DNA from: CAKSUT01 sp045542335
Lineage (GTDB): Bacteria > Bacillota > Clostridia > Oscillospirales > CAG-382
Reading direction: 5' to 3'
Assembly (NCBI GenBank): GCA_045542335.1
Contig: JAZQKV010000064.1
Coordinates: forward strand, 12,284 to 76,283
DNA: 64,000 nt
This document shows positions 26,979 through 34,765 of this stretch, in pieces (the first letter of the stretch is position 1; each line of letters starts with the position of its first letter). Under the pieces are notes generated by a model, which was given only the letters and a program-made list of their open reading frames with translations, did not search any database and was not told the DNA's origin. A program made the position numbers and the translations under genes.

Positions 26979-27773
26979 TCAGCTTTTGGTAATCTTTTCC
27001 ATTTGAGCAAGTCTTGAGTGAAGTATATTTATCCGTTCAAGCTCTGCCTCATTGCAGGCACGACCCGAAAAATAGTATTCCACCTGCGGATTGTCCGCCC
27101 CTTTGCCAAACGGAATGTTCATAAGCTCTGCAAGGTGACGCACCGTTCCTTCACAGCCGTCCACAAGCATCACGCCATGAGGCAAAAGCATGGAGAGTGT
27201 GTCCTTGAAATAGTTGAAATGAGTGCATCCGAGAACAAGCGAAGAATAGGAATCAAGCTTGTATGCGCCAAGCTTTTCCGCAAGATAGCTTTTGACTTTT
27301 TCTGTGGAAAACTCAAGTCTTTCGGCAAAGCGTACAAGCTCCGGAAGCGCAAGTGTGTCGGCGGCATGGTTTGTGTCAACACGCTCGATAAGCCGGGCAA
27401 GCTTTTGTTCACGCACTGTAACAGGCGTTGCTGTTACAAGAACACGTTTCCCAAGGGAGTTGTTTTCCACCGCAGGCTTAACTGCAGGCTCCATGCCCAC
27501 AATCGGCGTTTTTTCCCCGTATTTTTCACGAAGAAAATTTATCGCACAGCTTGTTGCTGTGTTGCAGGCGATGACAATTGCATCTGCTCCTTTTTCTATC
27601 ATAAAGGAAACGGCATCATCTGTGAAAGAAATTATCTGCTCACGGCTTTTTTCGCCGTAAGGGACATTTTTTTCGTCGGCGTAATAAATGTAATTACGGC
27701 AAGGAATCATTCCGAAAGCGGAGTGCAAAACCGAAAGTCCGCCAAGCCCAGAGTCAAAAAAGCCGATTCTCAT
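26979..27773 (-). CDS. murI: Glutamate racemase
   Basis: Supplies D-glutamate for peptidoglycan. The 264-residue length is typical. The two catalytic cysteines are in IACNTATS (Cys70) and LGCTHFNYF (Cys183), with the N-terminal FDSGLGGLSVL motif at residues 6-16 and the PYGEKS loop near 38. GGGGGT lies before the ATG. It is the last gene of the long minus-strand array, 18 bases after queT, and shares the bidirectional terminator. Placement next to transport genes seems accidental. Confidence 0.93.
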   Translation of the reverse strand: MRIGFFDSGLGGLSVLHSAFGMIPCRNYIYYADEKNVPYGEKSREQIISFTDDAVSFMIEKGADAIVIACNTATSCAINFLREKYGEKTPIVGMEPAVKPAVENNSLGKRVLVTATPVTVREQKLARLIERVDTNHAADTLALPELVRFAERLEFSTEKVKSYLAEKLGAYKLDSYSSLVLGCTHFNYFKDTLSMLLPHGVMLVDGCEGTVRHLAELMNIPFGKGADNPQVEYYFSGRACNEAELERINILHSRLAQMEKITKS

Positions 27774-27791
27774 GCGGTGAAATACCCCCTT

Positions 27792-28280
27792 TCATTTAAA
27801 GATATGCATACAGCGTTTTTGTATGATGTTGTGGAATAAAAGACCAAGAATGTACGCCCCGGCAATTTCGCCTAAGGTGACGGTCAATATCATAAACGGT
27901 ATTGAATCGGGACTTCCGTAAGCGTATTTGAGAACAAACGGCACAATTACCGCATTTGAAATTACGGGCATTGCCGCAGCAATAAACTTGTTTTTTCTCA
28001 ACAAATATGTACCCAATGCGCCAATGAGCGTTGCAAGGCTTCCGAAAATAACGTCCCATAAAACCGCCCCTGTAAGCAGGTTTGAAATAAGACAGCCTAT
28101 AAATAAACCGGGAATTGCTGTCGGCGTGAATATGGGCAGAATACAAAGCACTTCCGAAAGGCGAAGCTGTATAACTCCGCTTGAAAGGCCCATTGCCGCA
28201 GAAATAAATGTGAGAACAACGTAAAGCGCCGCAATTGCCGACGCCATGGTAAGCTCCTTAATACCGTGGGTGTATTTCAT
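27792..28280 (-). CDS. queT: QueT-family queuosine precursor transporter (ECF S component)
   Basis: A 162-residue integral membrane protein with five or six hydrophobic segments, which as an ECF S component would bind a queuine-type deazapurine and use a shared EcfA/EcfT module. The N-terminus MASAIAALYVVLT and the loop GVIQLRLSEVLCILPIF fit the QueT family, and a preQ1-I riboswitch directly upstream confirms the ligand class. The start is ATG at 28280, after CTAAAGGAG that belongs to the riboswitch tail. An EcfA/EcfT module lies in the same array, but solitary QueT proteins usually share a module encoded elsewhere. Confidence 0.88.
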   Translation of the reverse strand: MKYTHGIKELTMASAIAALYVVLTFISAAMGLSSGVIQLRLSEVLCILPIFTPTAIPGLFIGCLISNLLTGAVLWDVIFGSLATLIGALGTYLLRKNKFIAAAMPVISNAVIVPFVLKYAYGSPDSIPFMILTVTLGEIAGAYILGLLFHNIIQKRCMHIFK

Positions 28281-28289
28281 TTTGGGATT

Positions 28290-28332
28290 CTCCTTTAGTT
28301 TTGTTTTAGGTGAGGATGGTTACGAACTCACC
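28290..28332 (-). ncRNA. PreQ1-I riboswitch controlling queT
   Basis: Read on the minus strand: stem strand GGTGAG (28332-28327), loop TTCGTAACCATC (28326-28315), stem strand CTCACC (28314-28309) and A-rich tail TAAAACAAAACTAAAGG that can fold back into the loop. This matches the small preQ1-I aptamer (stem, UUC-UAGC-type loop, AUAAAAAACUAAGG-type tail). The tail runs into the AAAGGAG ribosome site, so ligand binding would block translation of queT. It lies inside the 82-base gap after the DUF4430 gene. Confidence 0.8.
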
Positions 28333-28362
28333 GCTGAATGATAAAATGTTGCCGGGAATGAA

Positions 28363-28806
28363 TCAGTTTTCAAACGCCTTGCTGTAGTCGTCGAAATAAA
28401 CAAATTCGATAGTGTCGCCGTTATTGACGGCGTACTCTTTTGTGCCGATTTCGGGGATTTCTCCGTTGACATAATAGAGCCAGCCGGACATATCACCAAA
28501 GTCACCTGTATAGAGGTTTCCTATGGCGGTGAAATAACCGTCTGCGGCTTCATAATGAAGCTTGTTTTCCTTAAAAGCGGAAATGAGAACTTCGTCAAGC
28601 GTGTCACCTTGCGCAAAAGTTACCTCTGTGAGAGGAAGAATATACTTGCCGTCTTTTGGGGCGATTTTTTCGTCCATTTGCTGTGAAACAGCGGAGCAAT
28701 CAACGGAAACTTTGCAGGAAAGTCCGCCGTCATTTCCGGAACACGATGCAAGGCAAATGAGTGTTATAGCTGCGAAAAAAAACGCAAGAAATTTTGTGAG
28801 TTTCAT
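28363..28806 (-). CDS. DUF4430-domain lipoprotein
   Basis: A 147-residue secreted lipoprotein. The signal peptide ends in the lipobox LASC near residue 21, so a diacylglycerol-Cys would anchor it on the outer face of the membrane. The rest is one DUF4430 domain: GDTLDEVLISAFKE, GDMSGWLYYVNGEIPE and the terminal VNNGDTIEFVYFDD. DUF4430 resembles the C-terminal domain of cobalamin carriers such as intrinsic factor, and bacterial copies often sit with ECF transporters. The start is the ATG 9 bases after AAGGAGGTG; a GTG/ATG seven codons earlier would swallow that site. It lies 50 bases after the esterase gene, and an ECF S component, EcfA and EcfT are in the same array. A substrate-capturing role is inferred. 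Confidence 0.8.
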   Translation of the reverse strand: MKLTKFLAFFFAAITLICLASCSGNDGGLSCKVSVDCSAVSQQMDEKIAPKDGKYILPLTEVTFAQGDTLDEVLISAFKENKLHYEAADGYFTAIGNLYTGDFGDMSGWLYYVNGEIPEIGTKEYAVNNGDTIEFVYFDDYSKAFEN

Positions 28807-28856
28807 TGGTTTCACACCTCCTTTCATAAATACATTTTAAAATATATCTCGGAAAA

Positions 28857-29942
28857 CTACTTCAAAAGGTCGTTTTCTTCAATAACCTTGATAACAGCCT
28901 GCGACATACAATAAAATCCGAGGTCGTTGGGGTGACAGCCGTCAACTGTGCAATCGGCGTATCCTGCAAGCTTGAACACGTCCTGACCGTTGATGAAATA
29001 AACGTTTTTATCTCCTGCGGCAATGGCGTTTTCATAGGTCTTGCGGATAACATTAAACCTGTTTTGCGTGTTTGTTACAGCACCGGGTGTTCGGGGAATA
29101 TCTGTCATTGTCATTATAATAACGGGAGTGTCGGGTTGTTTTTGTCTGAACGCCTTGAACAGCTTCTCGTGAGTTGCGGCAAGATGTTCGGCACTTGGTG
29201 CGTTGTGGTCATAGTCGTAAACAAAAATGCTCATATCAAGGGTTGGGATATATTCAATCATGGCATCCTCTGCTTTACATGAGCCGGAAAAACCGAGATT
29301 CAAAAAGTTGGTGTCAAAGTATCTTGAAACCATGTTTTCATAGGTGTTTCCGGGGCGTGAAGCACAACCACCCTGAGTTATGGAAGAACCGTAATAAACA
29401 ACCGGTTTTTCGTATTTATATTTTGAGCCGGGAGAAACTGTCGCACTTTCCTGAAGACCGATATACAAATCCTTTGCAGTGTTATAGAGAGGGAAATGAA
29501 TAATAATGTCCCTTTCAGAATTGTCGGGGAACTCAACAATGCTTTCAAATTCCGTTCCAAAGTTATATTGAGGAATGAAAGATTTGAAATACACTGCCTT
29601 TCCGTCTTCGACAAGATACATATCATATCCCGAAGCACCAACAGTTGTGAAATGGGCCATTTTTCCGCTGCCTGCATAGAGATACTTGGCGTTTATTGCA
29701 ACATAAGCCGAAGTGGTTTTAAAGCGTATTCTTCCTCCTGCGGTGTGGAGATTGAGACCGTTAACGCCCTCGCTTGTTGCCTTTGCAATGTCAAGAGGCA
29801 TTCTGTGATAAAACTCGCCGGAAAACATGAGACCGTAAATTGCAAACGGCTCAAAAAGCGGATTATAAAACTTCAGATCCTCTTTCTGGATTTTTGTTTC
29901 TACTTTGAAGTTCTTGTCAATTTTTGTGATGTCTGTAATCAT
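28857..29942 (-). CDS. SGNH/GDSL hydrolase (esterase)
   Basis: A 361-residue esterase without signal peptide. The N-terminal half (about 1-165) is a beta-rich domain of the type found before many carbohydrate esterases. The SGNH half has block I VYYGSSITQGG near 176 with the nucleophile Ser, block II in LNLGFSGSC near 208, and block V VDGCHPNDLG near 338 with Asp and His. Acetyl or other acyl groups on sugars are the usual substrates; sialate or xylan deacetylation would suit the neighbouring sialidase-like gene but is not shown. The start at ATG 29942 is placed 8 bases after AGGAG; a GTG three codons earlier is too close to it. Confidence 0.8.
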   Translation of the reverse strand: MITDITKIDKNFKVETKIQKEDLKFYNPLFEPFAIYGLMFSGEFYHRMPLDIAKATSEGVNGLNLHTAGGRIRFKTTSAYVAINAKYLYAGSGKMAHFTTVGASGYDMYLVEDGKAVYFKSFIPQYNFGTEFESIVEFPDNSERDIIIHFPLYNTAKDLYIGLQESATVSPGSKYKYEKPVVYYGSSITQGGCASRPGNTYENMVSRYFDTNFLNLGFSGSCKAEDAMIEYIPTLDMSIFVYDYDHNAPSAEHLAATHEKLFKAFRQKQPDTPVIIMTMTDIPRTPGAVTNTQNRFNVIRKTYENAIAAGDKNVYFINGQDVFKLAGYADCTVDGCHPNDLGFYCMSQAVIKVIEENDLLK

Positions 29943-29977
29943 TTCTGACACTCCTTTTTATTATAATTCGGTATATT

Positions 29978-30688
29978 TTAATACATGCCATATTTGATTT
30001 TGATGCGTTCGAGTTTTCTTATAACAGGTTTGTAAAGCACAATCAGAAAAATAACTGTTGAGAAAAAGTGGATAATATCAAAAGAGAATCCTGAAATATA
30101 TGATGCAATAATTTCGCCCAAAGTGGTACTGCTCCTGTAAAGAATCATTGCAGAAGCCGGATTTATAATAAGTCCATAAGGAACAAATGAAAGAAATCCA
30201 CCGAAAAAGGCGACAAAATATTTGTTTTTGCGAAGCTTCACCCGAAGCTCACCGTTTCCGCAAAGAAACGCCCCCGAAAGAAATCCGCACAGCCCAAAAC
30301 CAAGCATTTGCCATGGAGTAAGCGGACCTTGACCGAATAAAAAATTTGACACAAAAGCCGCAAGTGTCCCTGTGAGACGCCCCGCACTTTTCCCGAAACA
30401 AATTCCTGTTATAACAACAATTGCAAGCATCGGCTTGAATTGAGGAAGCATATAAAACGCCGCCCTTCCGCAAACCGCAAGAGCCGCAAGCACCGAAACT
30501 GTCACTATTTCCGAGGTCTTTGGCTTTTTACCCTCAAAGCCGAGAATAAACGATAACAGCGAAATTATCACAACAATAAGCGCAGTTATATAAAAGCCGT
30601 TGCCCGATTGTGTGTTAAAACCAAGCAAAACTGCAAGCGGAATACCGATAATGGGAAGTATAAAGGATAACAAAGAGTGAATATTCAA
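29978..30688 (-). CDS. ECF transporter S component of unknown specificity
   Basis: A 236-residue membrane protein with two N-terminal hydrophobic helices, a short loop (EGKKPKTSE) and then about six helices arranged like an S component: VLAALAVCGRAAFYMLP, then a GTLAAFVSNFLFGQGPLTPWQML segment and GFLSGAF. The 'GQGPLTPWQM' type loop is shared with S components that accompany DUF4430 proteins. The start is TTG at 30688, 5 bases after GAGGTGA. It is separated from EcfT/EcfA by one gene and from the lipoprotein by one gene, so these four probably make one importer. The substrate could be a corrinoid, another vitamin or, given the context, a sugar derivative. Confidence 0.78.
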   Translation of the reverse strand: MNIHSLLSFILPIIGIPLAVLLGFNTQSGNGFYITALIVVIISLLSFILGFEGKKPKTSEIVTVSVLAALAVCGRAAFYMLPQFKPMLAIVVITGICFGKSAGRLTGTLAAFVSNFLFGQGPLTPWQMLGFGLCGFLSGAFLCGNGELRVKLRKNKYFVAFFGGFLSFVPYGLIINPASAMILYRSSTTLGEIIASYISGFSFDIIHFFSTVIFLIVLYKPVIRKLERIKIKYGMY

Positions 30689-30692
30689 AACG

Positions 30693-32204
30693 TCACCTCG
30701 TTGTTAGAGAATTACTGCAATCGTAACCCTCAAAACAGTAAATATTGCCATAACTCCAGTTGTAACCGAGGCTACTACCGTTGTGACGGTCAAATGTAAG
30801 ATGATAATAAATAGTCCTTGTGCCAAGCTTAAGCGGCATTATTGTTCCCCAACCGCGGAAACCGCCATCGTCATAATCAAATTCAAGCTCAGAAAAGGAC
30901 GAGAGGTCGGGAAGCTTGTAAACACGGTAGTTGGCACGCTTTTTAAAGCTGTTTCCGCAAGCAAAGACAAACGAATCTCCGAGCTTTATAACAGAGCCGC
31001 CTGTTTCCTCACCGCTTGACGAGTTTGTTACATATTGCCAGCCCTCAAAGGGATTTTCGCTTTTTGTTTCAAACAGATAGTATTTGTAACCGCTGTTGTC
31101 TGATGCAAGGCGGCAAACTGTCATGTACCATTTTTTTGAAGCTTCATCATAAATGAAATTTGGGTCTTCATCGCCAATTTTGCCAAGGAAAACCTTGTCG
31201 TCAGCACCATCGGCAAGTTGGGGCATGAGCTTTGCATCAATTACATTCAAGCCGAAACGAACTTCGCCCTCGCATTCGGCGCTTGCCAGAATGTGATTGT
31301 GCGAGAACGAGCAATACCAGATGTTCCATTTCCCGGAAAGGCGATTATAAACAACCGTTGAGGCAACATCGTTTCCCCATATTCCGTCACCCACATCAAA
31401 GAATAATGCACCCGTAAGTTCAAATTCGCACGTTCCCGGAATCCACGACAAAACTCCCTGATACTTTTCCTCCTGAAGCCTTATGGATGCTGTTATATAA
31501 ACCTTGCCGTTTTCAACCATAATATCGCCATTTTCATAACGTATAGGTCGCATATCCGCAACCGAAACGCCGCTGTCCAGATAAAACTGTGCTTGTGAAA
31601 TGCACGCATACGAATTGTCGCCATGTGCAAAAAAGCAAAGTGCGGCAGTGGTGTTTTTAAAAACATCTTCACGGTTTTCTGCGCTGAATTTGTTATTTTT
31701 AAATGTGCAAACATAAGCATAGCCTGTGGCAGATGGGTATAAAACATAAACGTCAAAGCTGTTGACACGACAACTTATTTCGAATTTCATTCCCTTTTCA
31801 AAGGCAATTTTTGCTGACGATTCGGAAAGCTTTCCGTCAATGTAAAACATAGCACAATGACTGTGCGAGTCAAAAAGAACGGAGCTTTTCCCGCATTCTG
31901 CCGATGAAAATTCAAAGCCACATTGCCCCGAAAGACTGTCTATTGTCACCTCGTATGAAGCATATGGAAAAAAGCCGCCCATAAGCCTTGTGATTTTAGC
32001 TTTATCCTTGCCCTCTGCTATATAACGACCGTTGTATATGCGCTCACAAATGTCGTCGGTTTGGGAAAGGACAGGATAGAGATCACCACGGGTGTCTGTG
32101 ACAAAATCCTTTGAAAAACTCATTTTTCCAAGCGTGAGCCTTAAACTTTTATATGGACAGAATGAAAATTTGCGCTTGAAAATAAGCTTTGAAATATCCG
32201 TCAT
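30693..32204 (-). CDS. Uncharacterised protein, probable beta-propeller glycoside hydrolase-like
   Basis: Family not recognised with certainty. The 503-residue cytosolic protein lacks a signal peptide. Residues 1-215 look like a concanavalin-type beta sandwich (many short strands). From about 220 to 500 there are repeated blades with Trp/Tyr-rich strands (YNRLSGKWNIWYCSFS, DEASKKWYMTVCRL, DDGGFRGWGTIMPL and YYHLTFDRHNGSS), like the five-bladed propellers of GH43/GH32/GH117 enzymes. Acidic residues that could be catalytic occur in GDGIWGNDVAS and GDEDPNF. AAAGGAG precedes the ATG. It sits between EcfA and the S component with 4- and 24-base gaps, so it should be co-expressed with the importer. 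Confidence 0.5.
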   Translation of the reverse strand: MTDISKLIFKRKFSFCPYKSLRLTLGKMSFSKDFVTDTRGDLYPVLSQTDDICERIYNGRYIAEGKDKAKITRLMGGFFPYASYEVTIDSLSGQCGFEFSSAECGKSSVLFDSHSHCAMFYIDGKLSESSAKIAFEKGMKFEISCRVNSFDVYVLYPSATGYAYVCTFKNNKFSAENREDVFKNTTAALCFFAHGDNSYACISQAQFYLDSGVSVADMRPIRYENGDIMVENGKVYITASIRLQEEKYQGVLSWIPGTCEFELTGALFFDVGDGIWGNDVASTVVYNRLSGKWNIWYCSFSHNHILASAECEGEVRFGLNVIDAKLMPQLADGADDKVFLGKIGDEDPNFIYDEASKKWYMTVCRLASDNSGYKYYLFETKSENPFEGWQYVTNSSSGEETGGSVIKLGDSFVFACGNSFKKRANYRVYKLPDLSSFSELEFDYDDGGFRGWGTIMPLKLGTRTIYYHLTFDRHNGSSLGYNWSYGNIYCFEGYDCSNSLTTR

Positions 32205-32228
32205 GGCGTTGCTCCTTTCGCTATGTGG

Positions 32229-33869
32229 TCATCGTAAAATTCTGTCAATTGCCGTGGTGTAAAAGAAGTTACCCTCAAAAAACTCTTTTGGTGGCTGAAC
32301 ACAGGCAACCTGACCTCTGAAAAGCATGACACAAACATCTGCAAAGCTTCGGCAGAATTCTGTGTCGTGGCTCACGGTTATAATTGTTTTCCCTTTGCTT
32401 TTCAGCATTTCAATAATGTGAGAAAACTTTTCCTTTGAAAAACAATCCATTCCTTTTGTCGGCTCGTCAAGGAGGTAAATGTCCGGATCGGTAAGCATGA
32501 GTTTGCACATTGCCGCTTGTTGAATTTCGCCTCCGCTGAGATCCGCAGGGTGCATTTCAAAAAGGCTTTTGTCAAAGCGCAAAAGCTCTGCATATTCATT
32601 GATTTTAACCTGAGCCGCCTGACCTGAAAGCCCCATGAGCTTTACTGCAATGTCAAAATCCTCTTTCACCGTGTCACAGCAGAAAAGAAGCACAGGTTCC
32701 TGGGGAAGTCTTGCAATTCTTGCACCCTTGTCGTGAATGTTGATTTTGCCGTAAAGTGGCTTGAAATTACCATCTATAAGCGAAAGAAGCGTCGATTTTC
32801 CTGCACCGTTGCTTCCGAGAATACAGGTGTGGAGTCCATGGGGGATTTCAAGGGAAACATTTGAAAGTATGTCGTCGCCGTTCCTTTCATAGCGAAAGAA
32901 AACCTCTTTGAAGGAAACGGCATTATCCTTTGTTTTTAATGTGTAGGAGCTTGATTTTGCGAGATATTTTTCCGCAAGCTCTTTCTTTTTTTGCGGGGGA
33001 AACTCTGAAAGAAAACGCCGTCCGCCCTTTATGCTAAGCGGCACGGAAACCGAATCAATTCCGGCTTGCGGATAATCCGAATTTTCAAGTACAAGCCGTG
33101 ACGGAACAGGCATTGCCCCATACATTTCAGAGCCCGTTTTTTTTAGAAATCCCGGACAAAGCGAGGGGTCTCCATCATAAATTATTTTGCCGTTTTCCAT
33201 GATAACCGCCTTGTCGGAAAGAGGCAAAAGCTCATCGGGACGATGCTCTGACACAATAACGGTTATTCCGAGCTCACGGTTTATCCTTGCAAGAGCATTG
33301 CAAAAATCATGTGCGGCAATAGGGTCAAGACGTGAAAGCGGCTCATCAAGAATGAGCACTTTTGGCTGCATACAAAGAACTGCGCCAAGCGCAACAAGCT
33401 GCTTCTGACCGCCCGAAAGCGAAGAAGTGTATCTGTCATAAAGATTCTCAATTCCGAAAAATGAACACATTTCCGCAATACGTCTGCGTATTTCATCGGG
33501 AGGCGTGCCAAGGCTTTCAAGTCCGAATGCAAGCTCCGTTTTGACCTTGTCGGTAACAATTGCGCTTTCCGGGTTCTGGTGAACAAAGCCGATTTGAACA
33601 TCGTCCTCAACCCCTTTTATTTCCGAGCCGAAAAACAGAATTTTTCCGTCACACTTGCCATTTGGCGAAAGCGATGGTTTGAGAAGACGCAAAAACGTTG
33701 TTTTTCCACATCCGGATGGACCGCAAAGTGTCACAAATGAACCGTCCTCCACCGTAAAAGCGTCAACATCAACGGCAAGCCTTGTGCCTGCGGACACATT
33801 TACACCGGATTTGGTTGACAACACTTCCGGATATGCAAATTTTAAATTGACGATTCTGAACGCTTCCAC
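32229..33869 (-). CDS. ECF transporter ATPase with two ABC domains (EcfA-A' fusion)
   Basis: A 546-residue ATPase carrying both nucleotide-binding domains of an energy-coupling module. Domain 1 (about 1-260): GPSGCGKTT, the signature LSGGQKQ and Walker B VLILDEPLSRLD. Domain 2 (about 305-545): GSNGAGKST, LSGGEIQQ and IYLLDEPTKGMD. Single-chain double ATPases of this kind (YkoD-like) go with dedicated transporters. The start is GTG at 33869, 7 bases after GGAGG, giving a 28-base overlap with the EcfT gene; the longer frame to 34040 only reads antisense to nothing useful and overlaps EcfT by 200 bases. ATP hydrolysis would drive toppling of the S component. Confidence 0.85.
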   Translation of the reverse strand: MEAFRIVNLKFAYPEVLSTKSGVNVSAGTRLAVDVDAFTVEDGSFVTLCGPSGCGKTTFLRLLKPSLSPNGKCDGKILFFGSEIKGVEDDVQIGFVHQNPESAIVTDKVKTELAFGLESLGTPPDEIRRRIAEMCSFFGIENLYDRYTSSLSGGQKQLVALGAVLCMQPKVLILDEPLSRLDPIAAHDFCNALARINRELGITVIVSEHRPDELLPLSDKAVIMENGKIIYDGDPSLCPGFLKKTGSEMYGAMPVPSRLVLENSDYPQAGIDSVSVPLSIKGGRRFLSEFPPQKKKELAEKYLAKSSSYTLKTKDNAVSFKEVFFRYERNGDDILSNVSLEIPHGLHTCILGSNGAGKSTLLSLIDGNFKPLYGKINIHDKGARIARLPQEPVLLFCCDTVKEDFDIAVKLMGLSGQAAQVKINEYAELLRFDKSLFEMHPADLSGGEIQQAAMCKLMLTDPDIYLLDEPTKGMDCFSKEKFSHIIEMLKSKGKTIITVSHDTEFCRSFADVCVMLFRGQVACVQPPKEFFEGNFFYTTAIDRILR

Positions 33870-34741
33870 TTTATATCCTCCGAAACAATGAGTGCCATGG
33901 GCAAAAGCCCAAACACAGCATAGCAAATCCATGTGATAACAGAGGGGATGTCGGTTATCCCCGAAATTGAAATATACGGATAATACACACTTTTTGCACC
34001 ACCCAAGGCAAATCCAAAAAGCATTGCCGCCACAAGACAAAGCATAACCGAAATCGTTGCAATGTCACGTAATGTAAGGCGAAAATCCGTCGCAAAGGTG
34101 CGCTTTGTAAAACCAAAGCCCCGTGACTTCATTGAAGCCGAAATGTCAAGAGAGCTTTCAAGAGCATAGCTTATCGTTGAATTTATTGCCGCAAGACCGA
34201 GACGAATTTTTCCCGGAAGCGTATCGGTTTTGTAAAACCGCTTTTGCGATATTGCCGAAAGCTTCATTCTTTCGCCGAGCACTTTTACAAGTCGAAGGGT
34301 CATTGTCAGCGCAAGCGAAAAGGCAGGAACAAGTGCTCCAAAAAGATAGAGTATTTTGTCGTCGGTCATAACGACATTAAAGCTTGCGAATATGATAAGC
34401 ACCGCTGCAAGAGCTGCCCCCGCTGCCGCACCATAAATAATCGCTTCCATGGTTATGGGATTTCCCCCGAACCCATAGAAAAGCACCGTTACTCCACGGT
34501 GGTTGAAAAGCGGATTGAAAAGTGCCGAAAGCACTGCCATGCACACCGCCGCAATAAGCCACGCCGCCGCCCCTCTTGCCCCTCTCATGCGAATAACAAG
34601 AAGAACTGCACACATAGTGCAAATTCCGATTATAACAGGGTGCATTACCATCATGACAATACCAAGCATCACGGCAAAATATATAAAGCACACAATTGGG
34701 TGCATATCGGAAAAGGCGTTTCGCCTGTGAGTTTTATGCAA
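33842..34741 (-). CDS. ECF transporter transmembrane component EcfT
   Basis: A 299-residue membrane protein with five or so hydrophobic helices. The conserved cytoplasmic coupling region contains ALESSLDISASMKSRGF near 203, equivalent to the Ala-Arg-Gly coupling helices of EcfT (ARG-type motif read here as KSRG). The family N-terminal region HPIVCFIYFAVML is present. The start is TTG at 34741 with AAGGTG 8 bases upstream, chosen over an internal ATG at 34705 that lacks a ribosome site. It overlaps the double ATPase gene by 28 bases. It links S component and ATPases and is expected in the cytoplasmic membrane. Confidence 0.8.
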   Translation of the reverse strand: MHKTHRRNAFSDMHPIVCFIYFAVMLGIVMMVMHPVIIGICTMCAVLLVIRMRGARGAAAWLIAAVCMAVLSALFNPLFNHRGVTVLFYGFGGNPITMEAIIYGAAAGAALAAVLIIFASFNVVMTDDKILYLFGALVPAFSLALTMTLRLVKVLGERMKLSAISQKRFYKTDTLPGKIRLGLAAINSTISYALESSLDISASMKSRGFGFTKRTFATDFRLTLRDIATISVMLCLVAAMLFGFALGGAKSVYYPYISISGITDIPSVITWICYAVFGLLPMALIVSEDIKWKRSESSI

Positions 34742-34765
34742 AATAGTTCACCTTGTTTTTAATTT

